Source: Zelonia costaricensis (lineage: Eukaryota; Euglenozoa; Kinetoplastea; Trypanosomatida; Trypanosomatidae). From it: a DNA stretch of 64,000 bases. Shown one piece after another: positions 11,350 through 22,283 of the stretch. Each line of letters opens with the position of its first letter. Position 1 is the first letter of the stretch. A program made the position numbers and the translations under genes. The stretch spans positions 28,420 to 92,419 of the forward strand of contig JASAOO010003522.1 in assembly GCA_030849075.1 (NCBI GenBank), read 5' to 3'. The notes beneath the pieces are model-generated. The model was given only the letters and a program-made list of their open reading frames with translations. It was not told the DNA's origin and searched no databases.

Positions 11350-11378
11350 TTTTTTTTTTCTCTTTTTTTTTCGTTTAG
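11350..11378 (+). promoter_or_regulatory. Candidate trans-splice acceptor for the CCCH gene
   Basis: A T-dominated tract with two long T runs ends in AG at 11377-11378, the purest pyrimidine tract in this spacer. Using it gives a 5' UTR of about 520 bases. Weaker AG sites nearer the start exist, for example one near 11500, so the true site is uncertain. Confidence 0.4.
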
Positions 11379-11896
11379 GTACAGGCGTCTCTTGTAGTGG
11401 TGGGCCACTTCATTTCTTCCTGTCTTCCCCCCTCCCCCACCCCACCACTACGTCAGTGCGCCGCCTTGGCAACTTTTTATCTGATTCTCCTACACTGCAT
11501 TAGCGGTGTGCAGGTGCGGCTGCGCAGGGGCCCACTCGGTACCACCGTGTTCGGTTTGCGGTGCTGTCGTTGTTTCTCGCTCTTCGCTTTCTCTTCTGCA
11601 TCCACCCCACCCCTCCCCCTTTCTCGTCTTCCCGTGCATCAGCGTTGTTGTGCTTCTCACGTGTCAGACGCACCCCAACACGCACGAAGGTCTACTACAT
11701 CCCTTGGTTGCGTGCCCTCATCGCAGGACGCGAGCTTACACAGATCCGCAGCAGCCAAGGAGCCGCCCGGGCTTCCTTTTTCACTCGCCATTTTTTACAA
11801 GCGACGCAGTCGCGCCGCACGAGTCAAGTGTACACACGCGTGCGAACAGCAGTGCTCACTCCGCCTCGCCCACTTTCTCGTGTCACGCCCGTTCGC

Positions 11897-14800
11897 ATGA
11901 ACCCACTCGCCTACGACGGGCTCGAAGCGGAGCGGCAGCCCGCGCTGCCCGGTGCCCAGTCGCAGCCCTCCCAAATCCGACCAGCCTACTCGAAGGAGGC
12001 CCGCCCGAAGCGGCATCACTCCGGCGGCCGCAACAGCATCCCGTTCTCGACGGCGGTGGCCGCCCACGGTGGGCACAGCGGCCGCGTCCACAGCGCCGAC
12101 GAGCCGCTCTCGCCGCTGTCCAGCAACACCGAGGTGGACGGCGCCGCCCACGCGATGGCGCTGCGCTCGCCCCACCTGCGGCTCACCGCCGCGGCCGGTG
12201 GAGGAGGCGGCGGTGGTGGCGCAGCAGCAGCTGCGGCGCTCACCGGAGGCAGCAGCACCTTCGCCCACCGCCCGTCTACCCGCAGTGGCGATGACGAGCC
12301 GCTCGACGTCAACACGAGCAGCGCGTCGAGCTCCACGACGACGCCGCAGTGGCGCCGGCACAATCCGTACTGCACCGTGTCCACCGCCGCCTCAAGCACC
12401 GTGCACGGCGGCAGCGAAGATGTCGGCTGCGGCCCGTTGCCGCTCCACCACCGCGCCACGGCCAGCGGCAGCAGCACCAACACCGGCAGCGGCAGCGGAA
12501 GCGTGAGTGGCGGTGGTGGTGGTGGCGGCGGCGGTGGCATTGGAACCGCGCCGGCCCCGCTGCAGCTTAACGTAGTCCTGCACCCGCACGGCGCGCGCAG
12601 CAGCGGCGCGAACCTGTCCAGCAGCGACGCCGCGCTGCGGCCGTGCCCGCGGGCTGGCCAGGTGCCGCTCACCCTCGTCTCCCCAACGACTTCGCAGCAG
12701 CGTCAGATGCCCTCCCGCACCTCCTCCTCGGGCAGCCACGAGAGCGTCCGCTACGGCGGCACGGCGCCGCATCGCAACAGCATGAGCACCGGACTGCTGC
12801 CCGAGGTGGACGTTGTGGAGGGCAGCGCGTCGAGCTCGGGTGTCTTCCTCATGCACAACTACCAGTTCCGGCTCAGCACGTACGGCCCCTGCGGCGGCGC
12901 GGCGTCCTCGGTGGCGACGTCGCACTCCTACGCGGCAGGCGACCACTTCTTTGAGGAGATGGGCGGCTTCGCGGTGGACGACGACGAAGCGGCGGCCGCG
13001 GCTAACGCGGCGGCGGTGGCGGCAAGTGGTGTGGCGGCGGGTGGGCTGGGTGGGGGCTACGACAGCCGCCGCCGCTCCAACGGGCTGCCCATGACGCCCA
13101 ACGGGCTCCTGCACCGCCAGCGCAGCAGCGGCAGCGGCGCGAACGGCGGCTTCGATGTCATCCCGCTCGGGGCGCCGCTCTCACCTAACCTGCAGCGGCC
13201 GGAGCAGAGTCGCGCGCCCGTCTCGCTGCCGCTCTTCTCCAGCCTCGGCCGCTACGCGAGCACGTCGCTGTCCGAAACGAGCGTGCGCGGCCACGCGGCA
13301 ACGGAGTCCGACTATGCCTTCGCGCATGACGAGCCACAGCCGTGTGAGCCGATGCGGGGAGCCGGGCCTGACGGGGGCGTCGGCGGGCGTGTGTGGGGGC
13401 CGCTGACGAACGGCGCGCCGATGCACCACACGCAGCAGCAGCCGCATCATCAGCATCAACATCAACAGCAGCAGCAGATGCAGATGCAGCAGGACGCGTG
13501 CGCCCCATCCGCCTACCCCGCTCCGGCGGGGGCGTCGCACCGCTACTCCACGCAGTTCAACCCGGGCGCCCCAACGATGAACTACGGCCCTCAGGCAACG
13601 ATGCTGCCGCAGCTGCATCGAATGTCGAACACGCAGCAGTCCCATCCGTGGCCCAACTCGTCACCCGGCCCCGCCGCCATGGCAGGCCCGACAGAGGTCG
13701 AGTCCATCATGTCCATGCCGACCTACGTCGACGCCGCCCTGGGCTCTCCGGCGGAGTCAGAAACACCGCCGCAGCACCAAACTGTCTTCCCGACGAAGCA
13801 GCCGCAGCCGCAGCCGCATCCCCCACGCCAACAGCAGCACCCGCAACAGCAGCAGCACGCGGCGCCACCGCAGAACCAGCGTCGACGTCACAGCTCCAGC
13901 TCCAGCGCGCCGCCGCACACGATCGGCTCCGCCGCCACACCGCACTTCACCTCGGACGAGCTGACGCAGCTGCTCGACGCGCACCTCGCTCGCATGCAGG
14001 GGGCCGGCAGTGTGAGCCACCCCTCCTCCACCACCACGACCACTGCCGGTGGAGACGCCGACGAGGTGTGGTGCCCGGCGGGCTCGCACTTCTCCGTGTA
14101 CGACTCCGACATGCGGCAGCACTACCTCATCGACAGCGACCAGGTGGCCATCACGCGAGGCGCTATCAAGTACGTGTCTCTCTACGAGCGGTACGGGAAC
14201 CAGACGCGCTTCCGCTTCCAGCTCTGCAACCGCCACCTCCACCACCGCTGCGCCAATGGGACAGAGTGCCAGTACATCCACAGCCTCGTCGTCTCCACCG
14301 CCACACAGGTGCACATGAACGAGAACAACATCACGACGTCTGGGGTGCGGCAGATGAACCGGGAGGAGCTCGCGGGCGGGCGCAACACGCTGCACTATGC
14401 CACCATGTCGCCGGGCATGCTCTTCGCCGTGTACCCGCCGAACCAGTTGAACAGCCCACCGCAGCTCATCCCATCCGAACTCATCCTCCAGACGGAGGGC
14501 GCCGTTCAGACCTTCCACGCACTGGGCGGGGACGCGGCGCTGCGCGGCGCGGTCGGGCGTGGCGGTGGTGGCGGTGGGGAGAGGAGCATCGTGCGGCCGA
14601 GGCACTGTGCCCACTTCCAGTTCAAGCGCATGTGCAACCTCGGCTCCTCCTGCCACTTCATCCACTCGCTCATTCCCTTTGTGCAGGGCATGGTGAACCA
14701 GCCGCCGCTGCCACCCAACGTGGACTTCGCGGCGGTGGGTGCAGGCAGCGCGGGGCTGGTGCTTCCCCAGGGCGGGGCCATCACAGGCGCGCCGCCAGTG

Positions 14801-15442
14801 CCCACCGCGCCTGCCCACCCCCACGCACACCCCCTAGCCACGCCGAGGATGCCCCCCGCAGCTGCGGCAGCCGCGTGGGGCCCGGCGATGGAGGCGGCAG
14901 GGGCTGCACAGGATGCGCATCACGCTTCTGCGATGTACGCCACGGCACCGCCGGTGAGCATGACGCCGCGGGAGGGCCACGGCGCGCCGCGCTACGCCGA
15001 CCCGGCCAACGCAGCCTCGCTGCCGTCCTCCGCGGCGTCGGGGGCGACGCTGTACAACGGGTGGGTCGGCTCGGGTGGCGGCGGCAGCGCACCCGGAAGT
15101 GGCATGCCGCTCGCGGCGCCGCAGCACCCGCAGCAGCAACAGCAGCAGCCACAAAGAGGTCAGGGCGTCGTGGCGGGGGTGGCGGGGGCGCCGTCGCTGC
15201 TCGTGGCGGGGGTGCCGCCCGCAATGATGCGGCAGCCGCTCACACTGCCACAGCAGCAGGCTTCCCTGGCGCGTCAGTACGCACCCGTGCAGCAGCAACA
15301 GCAGCTGGCGTACATGCCCATGCAGCAGCAGCAGCAGCAGCAGCAGCATGCACAGCCGCAGGCAGGGCAGCCGTGGTCAGGCGCCGCGGCGGTGTACCCG
15401 GGTGATGCCGTCGCCACCCACATGCCGCGTGGCCGGCCGTGA
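11897..15442 (+). CDS. CCCH zinc-finger protein with low-complexity and poly-Q tracts (probable RNA-binding protein)
   Basis: 1181 residues from the chosen ATG at 11897 (MNPLAYDG). The frame is open upstream, but that part is 5' UTR-like. Two CCCH fingers are visible: the first from residue about 777 with spacing CX7CX5CX3H (...CQYIHSL), the second from residue about 904 with canonical CX8CX5CX3H (...CHFIHSL). Both end in the same IHSL, a sign of internal duplication. The rest is disordered: Ser/Gly/Ala-rich in the N-terminal half, His/Gln-rich around 13430-13500 and 13795-13870, and a (CAG)8 glutamine run at 15323-15346 near the C-terminus. Family knowledge: tandem CCCH proteins bind mRNA UTRs and control stability or translation, the main level of gene control in trypanosomatids. 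The RNA target is unknown. Confidence 0.85.
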   Translation: MNPLAYDGLEAERQPALPGAQSQPSQIRPAYSKEARPKRHHSGGRNSIPFSTAVAAHGGHSGRVHSADEPLSPLSSNTEVDGAAHAMALRSPHLRLTAAAGGGGGGGGAAAAAALTGGSSTFAHRPSTRSGDDEPLDVNTSSASSSTTTPQWRRHNPYCTVSTAASSTVHGGSEDVGCGPLPLHHRATASGSSTNTGSGSGSVSGGGGGGGGGGIGTAPAPLQLNVVLHPHGARSSGANLSSSDAALRPCPRAGQVPLTLVSPTTSQQRQMPSRTSSSGSHESVRYGGTAPHRNSMSTGLLPEVDVVEGSASSSGVFLMHNYQFRLSTYGPCGGAASSVATSHSYAAGDHFFEEMGGFAVDDDEAAAAANAAAVAASGVAAGGLGGGYDSRRRSNGLPMTPNGLLHRQRSSGSGANGGFDVIPLGAPLSPNLQRPEQSRAPVSLPLFSSLGRYASTSLSETSVRGHAATESDYAFAHDEPQPCEPMRGAGPDGGVGGRVWGPLTNGAPMHHTQQQPHHQHQHQQQQQMQMQQDACAPSAYPAPAGASHRYSTQFNPGAPTMNYGPQATMLPQLHRMSNTQQSHPWPNSSPGPAAMAGPTEVESIMSMPTYVDAALGSPAESETPPQHQTVFPTKQPQPQPHPPRQQQHPQQQQHAAPPQNQRRRHSSSSSAPPHTIGSAATPHFTSDELTQLLDAHLARMQGAGSVSHPSSTTTTTAGGDADEVWCPAGSHFSVYDSDMRQHYLIDSDQVAITRGAIKYVSLYERYGNQTRFRFQLCNRHLHHRCANGTECQYIHSLVVSTATQVHMNENNITTSGVRQMNREELAGGRNTLHYATMSPGMLFAVYPPNQLNSPPQLIPSELILQTEGAVQTFHALGGDAALRGAVGRGGGGGGERSIVRPRHCAHFQFKRMCNLGSSCHFIHSLIPFVQGMVNQPPLPPNVDFAAVGAGSAGLVLPQGGAITGAPPVPTAPAHPHAHPLATPRMPPAAAAAAWGPAMEAAGAAQDAHHASAMYATAPPVSMTPREGHGAPRYADPANAASLPSSAASGATLYNGWVGSGGGGSAPGSGMPLAAPQHPQQQQQQPQRGQGVVAGVAGAPSLLVAGVPPAMMRQPLTLPQQQASLARQYAPVQQQQQLAYMPMQQQQQQQQHAQPQAGQPWSGAAAVYPGDAVATHMPRGRP
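15323..15346 (+). repeat. CAG repeat encoding poly-glutamine
   Basis: Eight consecutive CAG codons within the CCCH protein, next to other CAG/CAA-rich stretches (15130-15150, 15285-15305). Such tracts are prone to length variation between strains. Confidence 0.9.
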
Positions 15443-16085
15443 AGCGCCACACCGAGTTTTGGATGGTTCCTCAGTCGTCGTGGAGAAAAACACACACGCA
15501 CACATACGCACGTGCGCACACACGCGTGCGCTGCTGAGCAGCCGAACTGCGCTCCGGTGGGCACGGCCGAGGTGAAGCGGGCCGCGCACCTCACCCTCCG
15601 CAGGGTGCAGCTCTCGCAGCGCCGGCAGCGTCTGCTGAAGATCTTGAGCGATGGCGTAGCGTGGAACACAAACACGGAAATAATGAGAACGGGCTACGGC
15701 CGCTCGATGAGACCACCTGCACGGCGACTCGACGACAGCAGTGTTGACGTGTTTCCTGAACTGGAAGAAAAGGAAGCCGTGCAGCATCAGCTATGCGGTC
15801 GACGCCGGTGTCCACATTGCTCCACGACGCGCCGAGAGCGATGCAGGCGCAGACACGCACACACAGGTGTACACGCGATTAGCTGTTCTTACCGGTGTGT
15901 GAGGTGTGGATGCGAGCCGTGCACGCGAGATGCAGTGCGTCCCCCGAGCTTGGCGAAGCTGCCTCGGTGCGTGCTGTCGCTGCAGCGGCATCTAGTTCGT
16001 GTCTTCTCCTTTGCTTCGTCTCTCGCTGCGTTGTTACCGCGTTTGGGGGTGGGACAGTAACACTGAAGCCAGTTTTCTTTTTCTA

Positions 16086-16130
16086 GTGTCTGTGTGTGTC
16101 TGTGTGTGTGTGCGTGTGTGTGTGTGTGTG
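16086..16130 (+). repeat. (GT)n microsatellite
   Basis: Interrupted GT tract of about 45 bases downstream of the CCCH gene stop. Confidence 0.95.
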
Positions 16131-18180
16131 AATGTAAACGTTGTCGCTGCGCCTCTTCCGGAGTGGTGGTAGGTTCCCAAGCCCTGCCCCCGTCCCGCGG
16201 CCCTAGTGGACCTCCTCCCGTTCTCGTTCTCGCCGCTCCTCGACTCCTGCTTTCCCTCCTTGACCGTCTGCACGCTCTACTGCAGCGCAGGCGACGCATC
16301 AGCGTGTCTTGCCATCCGCGTCGAGAAGGAGCGCGCAGTCCCCCCCCCCCGGCGCACTCACACACGCACTCAACTGCGAAAGGCGCCGTGGGTGGTGAGC
16401 GTGTGCGCACGGAAGGACCAGACCGGCGACGAGTCCCTCGGCCACTGAACGGAAAAAGAGAAAAACTTCGGCGGGGGACGGGGAGGTGGACGGCGTGGTG
16501 GGCAGGTTGTTGTCGGCCATCCTCCGCTTCGAGAAGGTGTGCATCCTTAGTGCCGTTCCTTTAAAAAAAAAACAATCAAACAAACAACCGAAGCTCGTAC
16601 CATGTACAGCGTGACTCGACACCTCCGCCGTCGTAGTGTGCTTCTTTTACCTTGTGCCGCGTCGCTGCAAGCGCTCTCTTCTCTCCCTCCCCTCCCCCGC
16701 AGTGTGTTGGCTCCCGCCTCGCGGTGCCTCGTCTGGCGGGCCCTGTTTTCCTCTCTTGCTCTCTCACCTCCCTCACCTTGAGATTGATCAATGTCTGTTT
16801 GTGTGTGTGTGGGGGGTGTGAGGTGGGGTCGGGTGGGCGGCTGTGTGTATGTATGTGTGGGCTTGCTTGCTTGGGACTGCGTACCTCTCCTGCCTGCGCG
16901 TTCTCGTGCTTGACGGACCGTCACACGAACGCCCCCCCCCCCCCCACGCCGACGCCGTCGCCTTCCCTGCGCTCCTGCCATTCGGCGTAGGATCGCGTCA
17001 CACCACCCCCTCCGCCTCCTCTCCCGACCTCGTCTTCTTGTGTTGCTCTGCTGTGTCGGCTGCCGCGCCTGACCGGTTGGCTGGCGTGTCTCGGTTTCGA
17101 TTCCTCCTCGCACGGCTCCCGTGCGTTGGTTTGTGTGTTTGTGTGTTTGTGTGCGTGGTGTCCTGCGCGGCCTCTTGGGTACACACGACCCCCACCCCTC
17201 CAACCACCCCTCCGCCCCACCCCTCCGCCCCGCCTCTCCTCCCCCCACACACCTGGGAGGCGTGGCGTGGCGTTGCCGGGCGCGGGTGTGCGTCGTTAAA
17301 TTCGTAGCGTTGTCGCTGTTCTCGCTTCTACCTTATTGTGTTTTCTTTTCCCTATTGTGGACGTGGCAGTGTGTCCGCCCGTGTCGGAGTGGCGCTCCCT
17401 CGCGCTCCTCCGCCCTCCCCTCTCCGCGCTCAGCCCGAACCCGCGCGTCGCGCGCGGTGGCTGACGAAAAGGAAAAGTGGCGAAAGGCAGAGCGGGTGGG
17501 GAGGGGGAGGGACGAGCGGGAGGGGGGGGGGAGGGGAAGAGCTGCAGGCGAGGGTGGCGGCGGTGGTGGCGCTGCTGTCGCACCGTCTTCGTGTTCGTGT
17601 GTGTGTGTGCGTGTCGATCCTCTTGACCTTCTTCTTGTGGTGGTTGTAAGCGCGTTTGTGTGCGGTCACACTGTTATATACCACCATATTTGTGTGCGTG
17701 TGTCTGTATGTGTGTGTGTGTGTGCGTGTCTGCTTGCTCGCACTTTTTTTCTTTCGCTGACGCTGCGCCCACACACAAACACACACACGCACACGTACCC
17801 ACACCGTGAATGCCCGCCCATTGCGTACCCATCCCTCACCCCCCCCTTCCCCCCGCAACCACCCACCCCCTCCGTCCCCACTCGCCGTTCACGGCACCGC
17901 CTCCCCGGTCGCCCCCGCTCGCCGCTCGCCGCTCGCTGTCCACACCGGAGTACTGCGCCACCGCTCTTCTCGTCCTTCGCACTCCTCAAGTTTCGTGTCT
18001 GGCCCATGTAAAGTCCTTCATAAGTATTCCCTTTTTCGCGCGCGTGTGTGTGTGCGTGTGTGTGCGTGTCTAGCACTGTGTTAGCCACCCTCTCCCACCC
18101 CCGCCCCACCCCCGGGTGCCTCCCAGTCTCACTCAGACCCCCCCCATTTCTCCTTTCTCCTCTTCCTTCTCAGATCCTCG

Positions 18181-18181
<1 letters not shown>

Positions 18182-18224
<43 letters not shown>
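18182..18224 (+). repeat. (CA)n microsatellite
   Basis: Perfect CA tract of 43 bases, one of the longest uninterrupted dinucleotide repeats in the window. Confidence 0.97.
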
Positions 18225-18226
<2 letters not shown>

Positions 18227-19100
18227 GTACTGCCTTTGCTCCTGTTCCCGTCTTCTTCTTCTTCTCCTCTCTCTCAACTGGTTAGTGCCCCGCTTCTTTC
18301 GTCGTTTGTTGGTGGATGTGCTGTTGCACGTCTCCCCCGCCCGCCTCTACATGCGTGTGTGTGTGTATGGGTGTGCCTGTGTGTGAACCGTGTTGAAGTT
18401 GTTTGTGGCCTCAACGAGGGGCACAAGGGCGCCGCTGCGCTCCTCCTTCCCCACCTCGATCTCCCTCCCTCTCCCACTCCATTTGGTTGGCCCCCGACGC
18501 CAGGTGTCGAGCGTCCCGCCCTTCCCTTCACCCCCCAACCGCACCTCTTCGCCTCCTCTCTCTCTTCCTCGCGCGCGTGCGTCGTCTCCACACGCCGTGT
18601 GGGGTGCGCGCTGGATGCCGTCCAGCGCGCCTGTGCTAGATGGGATGGGGGGGAGGCGCTTTTCATGTTTGCCCTCTTCTGCGGTAGTCGCCGGTCTACG
18701 CAGTTGATGCTGCGATGCCGTGTTTCATCTTTGTGCGCGTGCGTTTGCGCACGTCCATGACGGTGGCGAGTGAGAGAGACGATAACGGTTACGTGCGCGT
18801 GGGGTGGTGGCGGCAGCACCGGTGGCGTGCGAGACACGCACAATCTCCAGCTAGACCTGACGCTGAGCATCTCATCCCCCCCTCCCCCCTCCCCCCTCCC
18901 CCTCTCCCCCTTTTACCGCTGTGCCACCCTGCAATGCTCTCCGTTCACCTCTTGGCCTCCCTGAACCAGTCCTCCTCACGCACCACCGTGCCTCTCTGTA
19001 TCGTGTCGTGTCTGCCGTGTGCGGCTCGTGTGTCGTCTTTCTTCTTTTGCTGGCTCACCTGATCGCGCCTCGCCTCGTACGGCGAGTGCGCCTCTGTCGT

Positions 19101-19130
19101 TATATATATATGTGTGTGTGTGTGTGTGTG
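19101..19130 (+). repeat. Composite (TA)5(TG)10 microsatellite
   Basis: A TA run joined directly to a TG run. TA runs are rare in this GC-rich sequence. Confidence 0.95.
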
Positions 19131-20499
19131 GGCCTCTGCGGTCGCGTCCAGGTGTGTGCGGCTTGTGCATGTGTGTGTGTATCTGCGTAGTTGTGCATGT
19201 GTGTTCGTGTGTGTCTCTGCATTGGGGCGGGGGGGGGGGGCCTCTGCCCTGTCCCGTCCTCGTCCACGACGTCGATATGCGAGGATGCTGCTTGGCACAA
19301 TCATCTGCCACGTGGCGCCCTCAACCTCCCCCTCCCGATCTTGACGGATGGATGGAAGAGGGAGCGGGAGAGACAGGGCGCCTTGGCTCGACTCGAGCGA
19401 CACGTGCACTCGCTTCCGCAAACAAACGAAAGGAACAACACAAAAAAACAAACACAAACACACACACACACAGACACAAACGCAGCTTCAGGAGGAGGAG
19501 TGCCGCACGTACGCTGCGCCCCTTCTTCGCTTTGCCTTCTTCTCCATGTGCAGATGCATCGCTGCCTGTGTACTGCCTGATGGACGGTGGCCTAGGCGCC
19601 GGCCTCGCTGATGTTGTGCGTGCACCATCCGGGGAGCTACGGGGGGAGGGGGTACGGCGACCTCGAAGCCTGACGTGCGGCACTGCTCCTTTGCGCTGCT
19701 GAGCGCTGCACGAGTGCGCCTTCTCCAGCGCACTGGTGCGCTCGCGAATTGGGCGAGCCGTTGTGAAGTCCCGACCCCTACGAGCCCCCCCCCCCCCCGC
19801 CGGCCAGCACTCCTTCGTGTTTCTGTTAACGCTTCTGAAGTCGTGACGACGCGCTTGTCGAGCAGAACTGCGGGCTGATGTCAGCACGCCGCTCGGCAGG
19901 TGATACGCTTAGACACACACACACACACACTCACGCACTCACTTTCCCTCTGCGATCTCCCCCGCCTCTTTCCCTCTCTCCCACACACTTTCTCTTCGGC
20001 ATTGCCTTGTGTTGTTGTGTTGCATCGCATCGGCAACTCGCACTGCCGACTGATGTGCTGTGAACGGGTTTCCTGGTGGTGTCCCTTCCCCTCTTCCACC
20101 CATCCCCGCTCACCTCGTCCTCATCTTTCAACTCTGCGCACTGCTGACTCCGCACCCCCACCGCTGCTTTTTGATTTCGTCAGTTGTGAGTCCCCTGTGG
20201 CCTGCCGCTTGAACAGTCTTGCGGCGAGTGCGCTGCTCGCAGTTTCTTTTTTGGTTTTGTTTGTTTCCTTCTGTGTCGACTTCATCGACGGCTCCGGTTT
20301 CTCCTCTTCTCGTCTGGCCTTGTCCGCAGTGCTCGCATCCAGCGTGTGTGTGTGTTTGCTACTCGCTTCCTCCCCCCCCCCCCAACCATCACTCCTCACC
20401 CTCACTCTCACTCTTCACCACCCACATCACGTGCACGCACCCTCCGAGTACAACGCACATCCCGTCCCCCGTCCCCCCAATCGACGCCTCATCGCTGAG

Positions 20500-21564
20500 A
20501 TGCCGCCCAAGACAGGCGGCATGCGCAAGCCGGCAGAGGAGAAGACGCTCCTGGCAGAGCTGGGCAAGATGTTCCACCTCATCAAGGCCACGCACAAGGA
20601 ACAGCGCAATGGGCGCGAGGCGGCCACGGCGGCCGCTGCCGCAGCCCCGTCCAACGCCAAGGCCTCCACGAAGAAGGCGAAGGCCGACACCCGCCGCGGC
20701 TCGCGCCGGCGCAGTCGACACGGCGGCACGGTGTGGATGGTGCTGAAGGGCGGCTTCGGGCCCCACGCCGTGCCCACCGCCGCGCAGACCGCCCTCGTCG
20801 ACCGCCGCGCCGCCAGCCGTGCGCTACTATCCGAGAAGCGCCGCGCGGCGGCTCTGCGTGCGGCCGAGGCCTACATCGAGAGCGCGTGGCAGCAGGCGCG
20901 GGAGGCGGAGCTCGTGAACAAGGACGACGCGCCGACGGAGGAGGGCGACGCGTACCTCGCGGAGCAGTACGCGATGGCGTCGAAGATGCTATGCCCCGCC
21001 GCGGCGGGTGCCCACCTGCATCAGCTCGTGGCCAACCACTGCCCGAGCACGGCCGGCGCGGCAGAGACGGCGGCGACGCACGGCGCGCCGACGTACGCGA
21101 TGTCGCGCGGCGAGTGGGAGGACCTCTGCACCCGCGAGGCGGCCCTCCTCTTCCGCTACCGCACCAGCGCCACCCCACCGGGAACGGCCGAGGACTACTT
21201 CCGCGCGCAGCAGCAGGCACGCGAGCGGCTCTACCACTTCGCGACTGCCGAACCGGTGGCGGCGGCCGGCAGTGGCGATGTGGTGCCGACGAAGTGCATC
21301 GTGCGTATCCGCAACAGTCAGCGGGACAAGCACACGGCAATCTTGAGCACTGCGAAGGCGGTGAACTACTTTCGCTCGAACCTTGGGCAGGTGCTGCGCA
21401 AGGAGCTGAGCGGATCGCGGCTGCCACGCGGCGGCAACACCGCGGGCGACGACGCGGAGCCGGGCAGCGGGGCGGGCAAGAGCGGAGCCCAGCACGGCGG
21501 CGGAGCTACTGCTGCTGCTGCCGCGCATCACGCCACTAGTGCCAAGAAGAAGCGCAAGCGGTGA
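20500..21564 (+). CDS. Unassigned basic protein, probably nuclear or nucleolar
   Basis: 354 residues; no domain recognised. The N-terminus (MPPKTGGMRKPAEEK) is followed by an Ala run and a Lys/Arg-rich stretch (about residues 50-75), then a mostly helical, Ala/Glu/Arg-rich middle. A more conserved-looking segment contains KCIVRIRNSQRDKHTAIL (about 265-285). A Gly/Ala-rich tail ends in KKKRKR, a classic nuclear localisation type. The start at 20500 was chosen because the frame upstream, although open, is CA/CT-encoded low complexity typical of a leader; an upstream in-frame Met near 20050 is not supported. Codon use matches its neighbours. The function is unknown; a role in ribosome or chromatin biology would be a guess from the basic composition only. 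Confidence 0.75.
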   Translation: MPPKTGGMRKPAEEKTLLAELGKMFHLIKATHKEQRNGREAATAAAAAAPSNAKASTKKAKADTRRGSRRRSRHGGTVWMVLKGGFGPHAVPTAAQTALVDRRAASRALLSEKRRAAALRAAEAYIESAWQQAREAELVNKDDAPTEEGDAYLAEQYAMASKMLCPAAAGAHLHQLVANHCPSTAGAAETAATHGAPTYAMSRGEWEDLCTREAALLFRYRTSATPPGTAEDYFRAQQQARERLYHFATAEPVAAAGSGDVVPTKCIVRIRNSQRDKHTAILSTAKAVNYFRSNLGQVLRKELSGSRLPRGGNTAGDDAEPGSGAGKSGAQHGGGATAAAAAHHATSAKKKRKR

Positions 21565-21642
21565 TGAACGGGCTGAAACGCAGGAATGAAGAGCCAGTCC
21601 GCGGGCGAGACTCGCGATTGTTGTTTTCGTGTCTGTGTGTGT

Positions 21643-21683
<41 letters not shown>

Positions 21684-22283
21684 TTCCGCATGCTGCGTGG
21701 CGGTGACAGTTGATGGTGACGTCGTGCGGCGTCGTGTGAGTGGGTGGTGGTGTTTCTTAACTAAAGCGTGGCCTCACGCCGCAAGCCAAACTGTGAAAGC
21801 AATCGACACACGAGGTGAACTGCGCGTCTGTGAGGATGCGCAAGGGTGTGTAGGGGAGAGAGGGGGGGGAGGGGCGAGCCGCACGGGTCATGGGTGCACG
21901 AGGTTGCGCGGTTCGTGCATCGCCGCTGACGTGCAGTAGGCAGCGTCAACGCCAAGAGCGGCACGGGGCACCGTATCAGCCCGCACCAGCTGGAATTGAG
22001 CCTCCGTGTCTGCTGTTTGTGTTTTCTTTTTTTTTTGGGGGGTGCACCCCTCGCACGCGTGGACTGGATGGATGCAACTCCCCCCCCGCCTTGGGTGTCC
22101 GTCAGTGTTCTCCGCTTCACTCACTCCCAGTTCTCAACGCGGCAATGAGCAAATGCAGAGCCGCACACGCGGCCCGTCACGACGTCAACTTCATGTTGTG
22201 CTTCCCTGACCAACACGTCGCTCGTTCACCATACACACACACACACAGATACACAGACTGCAGCTCCACTGCTTGGTGGTGTC
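21565..22283. other. Intergenic region with long GT tract
   Basis: No gene seen. It begins with a (GT)n-rich stretch (21630-21681) in the 3' UTR of the preceding gene, followed by mixed sequence, a T run near 22025-22036 and a short CA tract near 22230-22246. Confidence 0.75.
21630..21681 (+). repeat. (GT)n microsatellite
   Basis: GT tract of about 52 bases with two C interruptions, about 65 bases after a stop codon. Confidence 0.95.

Larger units (their letters stand above)
9342..11896. other. Intergenic region between exportin-T and CCCH protein
   Basis: No convincing gene. It contains GT tracts (9536-9560, about 11287-11312), CA tracts (10210-10233, 10659-10710), many C-rich runs and a strong T-rich tract with AG at 11377-11378. 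Open frames of 130-260 codons here encode Pro/Ser/His/Thr-rich low-complexity peptides and lack any domain. Confidence 0.7.
15443..20499. other. Large gene-free spacer (about 5 kb)
   Basis: No gene could be supported over about 5 kb. It contains (GT)n at 16086-16130, an A-rich patch near 16563, G runs (17521-17535, 19227-19239), (CA)n at 18182-18224, a TA/GT composite at 19101-19130 and a CA tract near 19914. Frames of up to about 300 codons encode Cys/Val (from GT), Thr/His (from CA) or Pro/Ser low-complexity sequence. Part is the 3' UTR of the CCCH gene and part the leader of the gene at 20500. Confidence 0.65.

Noticed and set aside
17121..18011. Open frame of 296 codons in the 5 kb spacer
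   Set aside because: Runs through GT, G and CA tracts, giving Val/Cys, Gly/Arg and Thr/His runs; no motif.
18182..18224. Regular short repeats resembling an array
   Set aside because: A plain CA microsatellite with no spacers; not CRISPR, which is also not expected in a eukaryote.
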